Shown one piece after another: positions 1 to 11,960 of a DNA stretch of 64,000 bases. The notes under the pieces were generated by a model, which was given only the letters and a program-made list of their open reading frames with translations, ran no database searches and was not told the origin of the DNA. This DNA is from Sindora glabra (Eukaryota > Streptophyta > Magnoliopsida > Fabales > Fabaceae): contig CM035227.1 in NCBI GenBank assembly GCA_020226215.1, forward strand, positions 108,979,732-109,043,731. The letters are read 5' to 3'. Positions within the stretch are counted from its first letter, which is position 1; each line of letters opens with the position of its first letter. Position numbers and translations under genes: made by a program.

Positions 1-1179
1 ACAACTTTTATATTTATGATTTGTCAAAATTACATTATTTTAGTACTCTTATATTAGGCAAAAATTAGACTTATGAGAATTCGTTACTGTAACTCTTAGA
101 ATTTATTGCTTTGTAAAAATAAGTTTTGAACTTCTAAAAATTAGCAAAGCTCTATTCTTGTAATCTTAAGAGTCATAGGTTTCAAGTTTAATAGGGTTTT
201 AGAGTTATAAAGTTAGATTAGAGGCAAGAACATAAAGAGACACTTAGACATATAATACTTTAGATAAAATTTAGAAAGACAATATTTTTCTCTTCTTATA
301 GCTTTTGTTCTTTATCAATAGAGGGTTAAACACTTGAAGTTGATTTAAGGATTTTAAAACTTTTCTTTACTAGATTATGAGATTCTAATTTGTAATATTA
401 ATTTTTTTTAATAAAATTTTTCTCTTTCCCTAATTATTTGTGTTGATTGTTTTGAAATTGCATGTGTTAAATATTGATTTGGTATAATTAGTATTCAGTC
501 TTGTGATTTTTTATTCTTATTTATTTCTATGATAAATTGTGGTTAGTTAATCACAATTTTATACACAAGGATAGAAGGTTGAGAGATTAATTTAGAGGTT
601 TTTAATTTGATTTCTCAATTGAACTAAATTTGATCTTTAAATTAATTTTGATTTAGCTTATGAATTATAATAGTCACTTAATTTAGCCAATCTTAATTGA
701 TCAAATCATAGATGGTTATCTTGTGTAGGATTCATAAATTATTGTAAGGGTTCCAAATAATTCAAGGTTGAAAAGTTAATTAAAAAAAGTCAAATATCAA
801 GTAATCTATGATTAAACTAAATTAAAGTTCTCAAATCCTTAAGTTAGCTTTTCCATTAGATTGGTTTTCCTTCTTACTATTTCACTTTGTCTTTTGCTTT
901 TTTAAATATAATCATTTTAATTTCAAATTACAAACCCCTCAAATTTATTTTTATGTTTTACGTAATACTGCATTATGAATTCTATCAGCATACTATTTTC
1001 ATTTTGTTGCATTATGTTGTAGTTTCTTTTTGCATTATATTTTTATGTCTATTTCTGCATTTTGGTAGTAAATCATAAAAAAGAGTAAATTAAGGAATCA
1101 CTAGGGGTACAACCTGATTTGACATCCTATATTACATTATTTTCAATAAACTTGTTATAATTTAAGTTTAGTGCATAGC
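1..1179 (+). mobile_element. 3' part of a Gypsy-type LTR (family L1), cut by the window edge
   Basis: This stretch aligns by eye over its whole length with 34978-36169, a second copy of the same repeat in the same orientation. Both copies share the landmark 'actaggggtacaacctg' (here near 1100; 'actaggggtataacctag' near 36090) and end close to a '...gtgca/aatgca' terminus. No coding sequence is visible; the 63-codon frame at 887 is chance. The start of the LTR lies left of the window. The family assignment as a Tat/Athila-like Gypsy LTR is inferred from its general style; the homology between the two copies is seen directly. Confidence 0.6.
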
Positions 1180-1253
1180 AACATTCATGTCAATTATACA
1201 TATATTAATTAACTTGAATTCATTGCTTAATTTGAATTAAATCCTAATTAGAA

Positions 1254-2545
1254 TTAAAAATCATGTGTGGAAGCCAAAACGATGAGAAAACCTTTCCATT
1301 TTATTGAAAAGGAAACTAAACCTCTAGATTTAAATCACATTGATGTGCATGATTTAAAGTTTTTGCAAACTAAGGCTAATAAAAGGTATTTTATTATTTT
1401 TATTGATTATTATACATGATATTGCTATGTGTAGTTTCTTTGAAGTAAAGATTTGGCCATTAATGTTTTTTCACATTATGAAACTAAAATTAAGTATTAA
1501 TTTAGTAAAAAAGATTAAAGCAATATAAAGCAATATAAAAGGTGAATATAATAGTCCATTTGAACAATTTTGTTTTAACATGGAATTATTCACCAAACTA
1601 ACACTCCATATACCTCCCAATCTAATTGAGTCATAAAATAGAAAATAGGACCTTAAAAGATATTATGAATGCTATTTTGATAAGTTTTAAGTTACTTTAG
1701 ATCTTGTGGGAAGAAACTTTGCTTTCTGCCAATTATAAGTTGCCTTATTGGAAAACTCATAAGATATCATGAGTTATGGAAGAGTCACAAACTTAGTTAT
1801 AAAAGTTTAAAAGTATAGGGGTAGTTAGCAAAAGTGGCAATTTTGAAATTGAAAAACCATAAATTGTATACTTATTGGTTATAAGAATAATTATAGTGTG
1901 TATTAATTTCTTATCGATAAATCAAATAATTCAAGTGTACTTGTTATTGTAATTATAGAATCAAGGGATGATTTGAAAACATATTTCTCTATAATAAAGG
2001 AAGCAAATCAATTTTTGTAAAGGAATTCATTGATTTAATAAGTAGAGGTAATCAAGAGGTCATATTCTATATAAGATTTTCTTAAATATTTTTTTTTGGA
2101 AAATGAACCTTTAACTTTTAAGGAAGTTATAGCTTCATTAGAAGCTGCTTATTAGAAAGAAGCAATTTAATAGTAAAATTGAATCCATACTTTATACCAA
2201 ACATGGGAAATGGTAGACTTACCTTCTAGAAATAATACTTGGAATGTAAGTAAAATTTCAAAAAGAAATTGAAAGCAAATGGATTAATTATCAAATATAA
2301 GGCAAGATTTATGGTTAGGGTTATAACCAAAGAAATAACCTTAATTATTTTGACACTTATTCACCAGTTGCAAGAATCAACTTTATACATATGCTAATGG
2401 TAATAATTGCATTGAAGGGAGTGGAAACACATCAAATATATGTAAAAATAACTTTCTTAAATGGTGAATTAGATAAAGAAATATATATGGAACAATATAA
2501 ACAGTTATTGTATAAAAACAAGATTAGAAAGTTTGTTATCTTGTT
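1254..2545 (+). pseudogene. Degenerate Ty1/Copia pol: integrase to reverse transcriptase
   Basis: Read across several frames, the DNA encodes an eroded Copia polyprotein. Integrase-like pieces come first: CVEAKTMRKPF, then PLDLNHIDVHDLKFLQTKAN, then KRYFIIFIDYYT (about 1262-1420). Next are the SPFEQF and HGIIHQTNTPYT region of the integrase core (1555-1620) and a KSHKLSYKSLKV segment (about 1780). The reverse transcriptase N-terminal part follows, including the conserved ITFLNGELDKEIYMEQ block at about 2445-2497. Many stops and frameshifts make it non-functional. It would normally continue through RT and RNase H, but is cut at about 2545, where a minus-strand Gypsy LTR begins. The lost 5' half (gag, protease) is replaced by the L1 LTR on the left. 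Confidence 0.85.
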
Positions 2546-4970
2546 ATGTCACGACCTATCTCCTGGGCATGTGACTGGCATAGTAAGTTACTAGGTGACT
2601 ACCATAAAACCTTCCATAAAGCAAAACTACTATAACATTTCATGTGTAAGTTTGTTATGCCTTTAAATAATATGTAATGTTCAAAACTCGATCATAAAAT
2701 GTATAGATAAGACATTGTTTAAAATCATCCCAACTATCCTATTGCTTATTTTGACACTAAAGTTTTTAAGTGGGCTCATTTTCATCCCATTTGATGATAA
2801 TTAGACACCTAAAGGGAATAATCCCTAAAAAGATAGAATAGTAAAACTGATTCTTTGAACTTATTGAATAAATAATAAGGAATTTGTAAAATATATTCAG
2901 TCTGAATTATATTGCAATAACTTAAATTCACTCATGCATATTTGTATTCATTAAAATGCATGAGTTTCATTTTAATTAATAATTACAAATTTGTGCCTGT
3001 ACCAAAGGGGAAGAGATGGCTTTCTTGATAAATAACCTGTATAATAAGAAAAATATAAATGGACCTATACGACATTAGGTCATTATTATGAGCACATCAT
3101 TTATTTATTTATTTATTATTTTTTCTTCATCTACTTTCAATATAATTTGTAAAGAAGAAGTGCCTTCACAAGGTAGTTACATATATCTTTACAATTTGAG
3201 ACATTTAACCATCAGATAATAATATTATAAAATAATGAGGGAACAAAAGAAAAATATGTAAATCTTCTTATGATTCTTAAAACAACCTTATCCCTTCATA
3301 AACTCCATCCTTATTTCTTTAAAATTAACTTATTCCTTCACAAACTTACACATAAATCATAGGGCATACAAATTCATTATTTTCCCATCATGGCACAATT
3401 TATATCATGGTATAATTTGTCCCAACTTATTATTCTCATTCAACACATTCATTCACTTTATCATAATAGCATAAGTTCCTCAACAAGCATTTCAATCCAT
3501 GTAATTCAATAATCGATTCATGTATTTAAAATTTACAATCACTTATGCCTTTTTTGCATAATTATAAGTTAAACTAAATAATTAATTCAATTCTATTCAT
3601 AAAATGCATGTCAATCATATCATATTTCTAGTGTAATCACAATATATATAAGTCATTCACCATATCAACTCTATACCTTTCTTGTATGGCCTTTAAGTTA
3701 GGATTCTAGTTATCTCATTCATAATTAATGCTTAAATAGTTTACAAAACATTATTCATGATATAATAGCCACACACATGCTTGAAAAAGGTGAAAATCCT
3801 TAATAATATGTTCACATATCAATCCTATGGTTAAACATGTATTAAATGATCAATTGTATTTAGTTACAACATAAAAATATCAAACTAAACTGGAGGAATT
3901 ATTTCAAGAGGCAATTCATAATACAATTTATGATTTTAAAAGTGAAGAATTGAATTTAGAACATATTTATATATGAAATTTCAATTTTTACATTTTCTTT
4001 GGAAATTCATTGTTCAAGTGATATTAAATACAATCTTAACTCATTTATTACTTACTAAATCATGAATGCATATCATAAATGCAACATTATTGCCATTTCT
4101 AACATTAAAATCAAACCAAACATATAAATCATTTCATTTTCTCACATAATCAAATAAAAATAAAAAATTTAACCTAAACCAAACAAAACCATTTTAATCT
4201 TCAAAATAATGTTAGGATATTTACGGATTTAGTATGAAGAAGGAATTTGGAAGTCAAATTTGAAGTTTTTTAGCCTTAATCAACCAAAATCTCAAGGATT
4301 CTTCATTAAGACATATTTCCCTCTTTTCATCAATTCCATAAAATCCTTTAAATCTAAAGAAAACTATAAAGATTCTAGTTGCTATAGAGAGCTTACCTAG
4401 TTTGTGGGAAGAATTTAATGAAAATTTACTCTTTAGCTGCTTGATTGAAAAGAAATTATGGATGAGAGGAAGAAAGAGATGTAAAAAGTGGAAAAAAGGT
4501 GTTAGGGTGTGTAATGAAATGAAAATGGAGGGTTAGGGGTTGATTTTTGGCTTTTAAAGAGGTAAGAATATTTTTGTCCTTTTATCCTTAATTTCTTTCA
4601 CACTTGCATTCTCAATTTTAATCATTTATAATTCTTAATTCTTTTATTCAAGGTATTTTCTCTTAACTAATCCCCTTCACATTTTTCTTTCTAAACCTAA
4701 TTCCAATAATTTATTTTTACTTACCTTAGAGTTCTATAATTCTATTCATAACTTGTTAAATTAAACAAGTTCTCTTTCATTGATATATTGTTCACAATCT
4801 CCCAATCAAGGCTTATTCATTACCTATAAAATCCTTGCTTTGGATTTCTAACATAATAGTTAACAATTAATCATATCTCTCACAATATAAAATTTACAAA
4901 TTCTAAGGATGATATTACTAGTAAATAAATATTTAATAATTTAAACTTTAAGAGTGTAATAGTACTCCCC
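2546..4970 (-). mobile_element. Minus-strand Gypsy-type LTR (3' LTR of the element to its right)
   Basis: On the minus strand the LTR ends with GGTCGTGACA (plus-strand tgtcacgacc at 2546), the same end seen on several LTRs here. It begins near 4970 with a TATTACACTC-like end. Just outside that start lies a minus-strand purine-rich block (about 4970-4998, gaggatgaattctttag... followed by aaggggag), the usual polypurine tract and 3' internal sequence of plant Gypsy elements. Its interior shares short landmarks with the nested LTR at 38187-42535 (for example the cttgtatggcc / cttgtatggtt segment near 3690 and 39180). It carries no protein-coding sequence. Confidence 0.6.
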
Positions 4971-5251
4971 TTCTAAAGAATTCATCCTCAAATTCCAGGG
5001 GTACTCTATATGGTAGTCATTTAATACATTCTATTAACTTACTTTGGATATAAGATTTGCATCAATCCTTAATCCTCAAAATTTATAAGCAATCAGTTCA
5101 GCCTTGATGATCCAGTACTTTCCTTATTTTTGTAACCAACCTTCCCTTACTTCTTTTACTATTCCTTGGTTATTCTACAAATCCTAAATTCTTATTTGTA
5201 GGTTATTGACATTGAATTCATGCACTACACAATTAAATTTAATAGCTATTA
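4971..5251 (-). mobile_element. 3' end of a minus-strand Gypsy internal region
   Basis: Read on the minus strand this short piece leads into the polypurine tract that abuts the LTR at 2546-4970. One frame gives a weak chromodomain-tail-like reading (RNKEIP...VK...), common at the C-terminus of plant Gypsy integrases. It is too short and decayed to call a domain. It is interrupted at 5252 by a plus-strand solo LTR, and the element probably resumes at 9736. Confidence 0.4.
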
Positions 5252-8200
5252 TGTAATACTTTAATAAAGTAAGAAAGTCTAAGAAGAAAATTGGAATAAA
5301 AACCACCATAATAGAAACTCAATAAGGTAATTAGGTAAAGTTTGAGTAAATTATAAAAATAGTTTGACGGTAAACCTATTTAGAATTTTTGTGGAAATTA
5401 TATTAAGCATTAGTATGAGTCAAAATATCATAAAAATCTTATCACTAATTTTAGAAAAAAATTATGTAAAGGCTCAATAGAAAATTAGAAATCTAGGTAG
5501 CTTAAAAATGACTTAAGTAACTTAAAAAACTAGAAATTAGTCTCAAAATTGAAATAAATCATTTTAACTTATTTAGGTTAATATGGTTTAATTTCTTAGG
5601 TCTAAATCTAATCCAAAAGTTAAAAAAAATGAAACCCAAATATGGCTCAATCTTGTAAGAGAAGCTAATGACAAGTTAGTAAAAACATCAAAAGCTAAAA
5701 GCACTTGTTAGCAATTATTTCTAGACATTTTATTTAGCTAAATTTTATTGGATTTAAAAAGAAAATATTCTGATTTTAAGCTAAAAAATTGTGCTCCTAT
5801 GTACTAGAATTAGTAACAAAATTTTTACAGAAAGATAATGATAGGAAGCTTATAATGGAAGCTTTAGAACTAGGCTTGATATAAAATTCTTTTAGCTTAT
5901 TTTTGTACAAAAATTTTGCTCATTTCTTAGCTTAAAATTATAAGCTTCTCTACCAAGGATTTAACTATAAACCCTAAAATTGTAAGCTCTTAAAGCTTTT
6001 CTACTAGGGGTGGGCAAAAATTAGAAATTCATAAATAACCGATCGACTCGTACTTAATAATGATGAAATAATATGGTTTAAAATATTAAATGATTTATCA
6101 CAGATAGTAAAAATATTAAAAATTATTTTTAAATAGTTTAATCAGAAAGCATAGATAATGATCACTATAAATTGTAGTCGAGCAAATTAAACATAAAATA
6201 TAAAATTTCTTTGTGTATTTAGTTGGCCTACTATTTGAGTTCAAAATATTGACAGTAAATGATAATGTGTGGACTACATTAAACGATAACGTGTGGAAGT
6301 GAAAGATGTTTTGCACAATATTGTTGAATTTCTATATTACTTTTGTATTATAATAACCTTTTTTTTTCCCATGTGCTTCATTTCCCATCTTCAGACATTA
6401 GAAACTCTATTTTGTTTTCTTCCTCATTCCTCGAGAGTGGGTTTCTTGTAAAATTAAATGCACATAGGGGTAGTGATGTTTTCAGCATTTTAGTTAGGTT
6501 TCAAGTGTTAAGCCCTTAACTTGGCGAGGTGACTAGTGTATCTATGTGAAATCACTCTCCTTGTGCTTTTTAAAAACATTGGTTGCAACCATGCTAAGGT
6601 TTTCCCCTTTTTATCTGAAAAAAAGCAATTTTGAGCCTCCTCCATTCATATTTAAAGGCATCCTTTATATATTTTTATCTTCCCCTTTGCATGCCACTAA
6701 ATTAGAGAGATCGTGGAAGAAACAAAATGATTTCAAAGTTAAAATAACTTTTTTTTTCTTTTTAGATCGTAAAATTCTCTGAAAATGCTTTTCTAGTCAA
6801 TTTCTCTTTCATTGCCATAAATCGGAGAATAGATGAGAAACCTACAAGGAAAAATCACAACTTTATATATTTTCTGGTCAAGAAATTACATTTAGGGTGC
6901 TTTTCTAGTAAAATCTCTCTCCCTCCATTGCCTAAGTTGTCATCAGAAAAATCTCATACTTTTCTTTGTTATTTTTAATTAGCTATCTCATTCAACAATG
7001 ATTAAATGGTGTTGCAGTGTAGCATTTTCAAAATCTATCCTCGAATTTGTGGCGCCCCAACTTCCATTAAGGACAATGGGAGACTCTGAGTTAAGGAAAG
7101 TGGTATAACCTTAAAAATCAAAAGCAAGTTCAATCCTAATCTTTGCTTTGTTAAACTTTTCATTGTCATTAAGAAATTCTACAATCATTTCATGAAAACC
7201 TAACTAAAAGATTCATCTTTCATTTTTTTTCTTGGATAACCTAAACATTCAAGGTAACCTATTCGAACTCGACTGTATTTGAAATTATTGATTTGTAGCA
7301 TGTTAGCTTTATTTAACAAATGAAAGCATTATGAATGGTTCAATTTAATTTTTATATTTAAATCGTTAATACTTAACTGCTAGACACTTTTATTCTCTAC
7401 TAAGGATTTAACTCTTTAGTAAATTTGAAGATGTTTTTCAATTAGTTTTATTAAATTCTTGTAAGGTAATCTAGATTTTCTTCCATTTTCTTCAAATTTT
7501 ATGAAAATCTTCTTTTCAAAATTCATAAAACTTGGTTTATTGTAATGAAGTTGCTACTTTGTGGGGCATTTGAAATGTTAAAGAATTAAGGATTTGACTT
7601 AAGTGGAAATTATCTCATGTTTCTTTAAGTTTTTCCTATAAAAAGAGAAGATTATGGTAGTCTATGCTACTATAGGTGTTTAGTGAGTTAGGGTGCTATA
7701 TAATTTGATTTTAATATTGTATAGATGTTAATAGGATGGTATGATGTTGATATAATAGTGCTAATATTAATAGAAGATTCATCAAGTTTTCCCTTAAGAG
7801 ATGATAATAGGTTTATGTTGAATTTAAAAGCAAAACTTTTAAAGGAGAATTATGGAATGCTTCTATTACTCTATAAAAAAAAGGATTAGAAATCATTAAA
7901 ATTTTAATTTTTAGTGTTCAAATATTACAAATAATGTTAGGATAGGTGTAGACAAAATTAAAAATTTTTCAAAAATTTTAAAGTTATCAAAAGTGCATTT
8001 GTATAAACTTTGATTATAAAAGTTCAAAAAAAAATTCTAAATTCTATATATTAAAGTTTGGTGCTGTTTGTGCCACAATTTGATTGAGAAAAACTAAAAT
8101 AATTAATATTGTTTGATTATTAACATATTAATAATTTTGCATAGAAATTTGGTAGTAATTGGATTTAATTTGAATGCTTAAAAGGCCCTTTTCCTTAATA

Positions 8201-9735
8201 ACTCCAAAAACTACCCAAAATTGGCAAATTTTGAAAGTTTTTTGGCATCTAACATGTTAGGGATGTTGTATGAAATTTTGGTGATGATTGGAAGTGATTT
8301 GAATATTGAAAAGAGACTTTTATTCCAATTACTCACATGTTGTCTTGTTTTGAAATTTCCTACTTTAGTACTATGTGAATATTACCCAAAGGCTAGAAAA
8401 TTTTAAGAAAATTAATGTTTAATGTGTATTACTGTGATAGAAGTATAAGATAAAATTTAAGTAAAAATTTAAATTAATTTAGGAGCCCAAAAGGCACCAA
8501 ACCATAGAAGAATTACTACTATCTAACATGTATAATATTTGCTACTTCTTATTAATAAATGTTCCATGTAATTAAAATTTATAATACATTGATAATGCTT
8601 GAGTTGTGAACTGCTAGCTATTTTAAGGAATTACATGTTATTAGCATGTTGAATGGAAACGTTGTGCATCAACCTTATATATAATGTCATATGATGATGA
8701 AATTTGAATATGTATAAAAATGGTAAAATTTTATGATATAGTTAGTATTTTAACCATATCTTATGAAATGAATGGAATCAATAATTAATACTATGGTTGG
8801 CATCTTAATATTTCTCATATTAAATTTAATTTATAGAGAGAGATATCCATCCTTTGCAGAAAAGGAGAAAAGTAGTAAAGGTTGGAGGGATAAGGCTGGT
8901 GGCCTTATGCCCAAGATGGTGGGTAAGGTTAGACCAAAGATATTAAGAGAAACCTATGTACTAACTACTATTATTCTTTTGATATATTCTATAAATAATT
9001 TACATAAGAGCTTTAATCATTCATTATTTTATATTTTTATACTATTATATTTATGTTTGATTGATCACGGTGAAAACCTTTTAAGAAAGGAGAATGGTGG
9101 CCATTCATTAAGTATTTTAATACTTACCCTTGTTATTATTGGATTGTCATTCACAAATTCTTATTATGGATCATAAAGGCATGATTAACATCTACATTAA
9201 GACCATCCTATCTCCTTAGGGGACTTTCCAAGTCACATTTCGTTATAGATTCCATATGACAGCAATGAGTCTTTGGATTGATTATACTATAAAACTTAGA
9301 AAGCTAAATTCCGAGTTAAATTCTTTATAATCAATCATGTTTTACCAAACCATTCATAGGAGGATATATTTAGTAGTTTTAGTTCTATTAATATGCTAGA
9401 TCTTCTTTCTTCCTTATCTATTGAGTTTGATCCCGAGGAAAATACTAAATGAAAACAAGATGGGTCTAGTTAGAGGTTTTTCTTAAAGTACTTGTTTACA
9501 AGCTTTTATTTACTCTAGTATATATACTTTGATGCATGTAAATTATATTTTGAATTTCCAATTACAAAAGCAACTAGTTTTGCTTTCTATCAATATTTAT
9601 TTTTACTTTTAGTAGAGTTAAGAAATAAAGTGAGTTTTAAATGTCTTAAAGGCTTATAAGAACAATTGGTTAGTATAATAATACTAATTAAGTGTCTTTA
9701 TACCAGTCACAATACCCAAGAATTGGGTTGTGACA
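5252..9735 (+). mobile_element. Solo LTR, Gypsy type (family L2), interrupted by a 1.45-kb insertion
   Basis: The element starts TGTAATACTTTAATAAAG and ends GGGTTGTGACA. Its 5' 400 bases and most of 7440-9735 align by eye with the reverse complement of 30753-33790, another copy of the same LTR. Flanks are TATTA (5247-5251) and TATTG (9736-9740), an imperfect 5-bp target duplication. Removing the insertion at 5967-7413 leaves 3037 bases, against 3038 for the other copy. The 134-codon open frame at 8772-9176 lies wholly inside this LTR and is matched in the other copy by non-coding, stop-containing DNA, so it is not a gene. Confidence 0.8.
5967..7413. mobile_element. Unclassified 1.45-kb insertion flanked by a 21-bp direct repeat
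   Basis: This segment is missing from the related LTR at 30753-33790. It is bounded by near-identical 21-base direct repeats (ttctctac[c/t]aaggatttaact) at 5946-5966 and 7393-7413. A TAGGGGTGGGC hAT-like terminus occurs at 6005, but no matching right terminus was found. No transposase or RT reading is visible, and there is no clear poly(A) end. Such a long duplication suggests a target-primed insertion or a local duplication. The class is unknown. Confidence 0.5.
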
Positions 9736-10029
9736 TATTGATGGCAAGGTTGATAGTTAAAATATGTATATGTAATTTTCATACCAAGTTAGTCATGTGC
9801 TACTATTATCATCATTACATAGACATCTAGGTTTAATACGATATTAGCATTCCTAGGCTCATTGTACAATAGTCTAGCCTCTAAAACCTAGTTCTTAAAT
9901 AGTTTACTAATTCATGTTCTCTTCTAACCTATAACCAAATTTGTATTACTAGATTAGGTTCTTTCAACAAGATTTTTATGCTTATTAAGTACTTTTACAA
10001 AAGAATATAACTCCCAAACAATTTAAGCC
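9736..10029 (-). other. Probable remaining internal piece of the minus-strand Gypsy element
   Basis: This lies between the solo LTR and a minus-strand PBS-like site. No readable protein was found. It is assigned only by position, as the internal leader of the element whose 3' LTR is at 2546-4970. Confidence 0.3.
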
Positions 10030-11960
10030 TATATATACCAATGATGAGGACTATGACCTATCTCTAACTTGGCAATGAGTATATCAATTTAACGTTCTAT
10101 GGATGACAGGTTAAAATCTTATAACCATTTAGTACTAAGGCATGATTTCAATTATCTATGCTCTTATTCACCTTTGGAGAAATACCATCACATTATTTAT
10201 TAGGATCCAAAGTGGGTTAAACTTTAATACTAACTACTTGGTTTTACAAACTAAGCTTTAAATGAGTCTAATTTAAAGAACTTTCAAGGTTTCTTTTCTT
10301 TTTATTTTTTTCAATAGAAATATTTTACATTTCACCATACATAATCATAAAGTTTATCATAAAACATTTAAATATCACCTTTCCTATTATTAACTTTTGT
10401 GGTAATTCATAAGCATTTAAGCTCATTCATTAAGTAAGGCAAATCATATCCTAAATTTATCATCTAAACATATAAATGTACACAACACAATTATTTGTTA
10501 TCACAACATTATTACATGGTTTTCATAGTGATTCATAGATATTCAAGCTCATTTAGTTTAGAGTATATAAATACAAGTTTTAGCATAATCCCACTTTCCT
10601 TATATATAAGTGCCATCAAGTTGTAGTTTATACATAACTCGTATAATTTCATTTCGTGTCCCAATATGGACATACACACATAAAAAGGTAATGTTAATAA
10701 AATTCAAACATTGTTTTCATACATCATTCATCCACCTAATTCAATACACATAATCATTTCTAGCATAGACAGTTGAGTTCATTAAATCACAATATTCTTA
10801 TAATAATTTCATATTAATATAAATTTCACCCTTAAATGTTGTAATGCAAGTATATGGATAAATGGGCAATATACATGCATAATAATGACTAATATAGAAT
10901 AGAATTATTAGCTCTTGCCATAGGTTTAGAACTTTTAAATATTGCATAAATTTAAAAGCTAGGGTTTTTCTCTATAGGATTTTGAGTTTAGCACAACCAC
11001 ATTACACAAACTTTAATTTATATCTAGTTAGTTCTATTGTTAGGTGCTACTTTGGTGAAATGATCTTATCTTAATTAAATTCCTAGGGCTCTAAGCTGAA
11101 AGAATATTTATGATACTTAACATCTAATTCACTACAATAAAGATTCATAAATTACATAATATTATTTGATGCTACCTTGTCGATTCAAGCTTTAAAGGCT
11201 AAACCTTTTAACTCTGTTTACTTGCCCAAATTATAACTTAATTGTGCTTGAGCTATTTAACTTAAATTTATCTTTATGTCATTTATTAATTTTCCATGCC
11301 AAAATAAATTTTAGCAGAAGTCACCTAATGCCCTTTCTTCTTGAAATTTTGCTACCTAATAAACCTTTCATCATCTGACTTATTCTTTTTAAACTAAATA
11401 ATTAGAATTTTTCTGATTCAACTGCCTTAAGTTCTTTATAATTAGTTAATTCCTATTTAATTGCATTCATTGTCTATTCCCCAAATCCCTTTGACAGAAG
11501 ATCCCTTAATTCATATATCACTTAATTAATCATTGCCTTAGGGCTTTTTAAAATTCCTTCTTATGTTTTCTTGAAATATAAGATTCTTATCACTGCATAG
11601 AAGGACCTTTTAACTAATACATTGATTTAAAATAAATTGTTTAAATCTTTATGCCATGTGAAAACCACACCTAATGTTAAATAGCATTTATAAATTGAAC
11701 AAGGATGTCATAACAATGATATCTAACCAAATATTTCAAATTTCAAAGTATGAATACCCACACCTAGTACTTACAATTTTACAAGTCATATATGATTCAT
11801 CTTTTTAATTTTAGATTAGTAGTCTAAGACATTAGGTCTAATTTGCCATGAATAAATTAAATTACATCTAACCTTTTCTCTACACAATCAGAAACAAAGG
11901 CCATAAGTGATTCATCTTCGCAAATAAAATCTTAAAATTGGATATCAAGGCTTTATGCCT
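10030..11960 (-). mobile_element. Probable minus-strand Gypsy LTR with adjacent PBS-like site
   Basis: Near 10049 the plus strand reads tatgacctatctc, matching the end of the LTR at 2546 (cacgacctatctc). Just left of it, the minus strand reads ATTGGTATATATAGG (about 10030-10044), a degraded match to the initiator-Met primer-binding site TTGGTATCAGAGC. This is the order expected for the 5' LTR of a minus-strand element whose 3' LTR is at 2546-4970. The rest is non-coding and only loosely similar to that LTR. The right boundary is a guess. Confidence 0.4.

Noticed and set aside
2391..2594. Open frame as a separate small gene
   Set aside because: Its N-terminal two thirds is the ITFLNGELDKEIYMEQ block of Copia RT; the tail reads into the adjoining LTR.
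6005..6060. TAGGGGTGGGC terminus suggesting a second hAT MITE
   Set aside because: No inverted right end and no 8-bp duplication were found; kept only as a note within the 5967-7413 insertion.
8772..9176. 134-codon open frame with hydrophobic segments, possibly a small membrane protein
   Set aside because: It lies inside the L2 LTR, and the aligned copy at 30753-33790 has no matching open frame.
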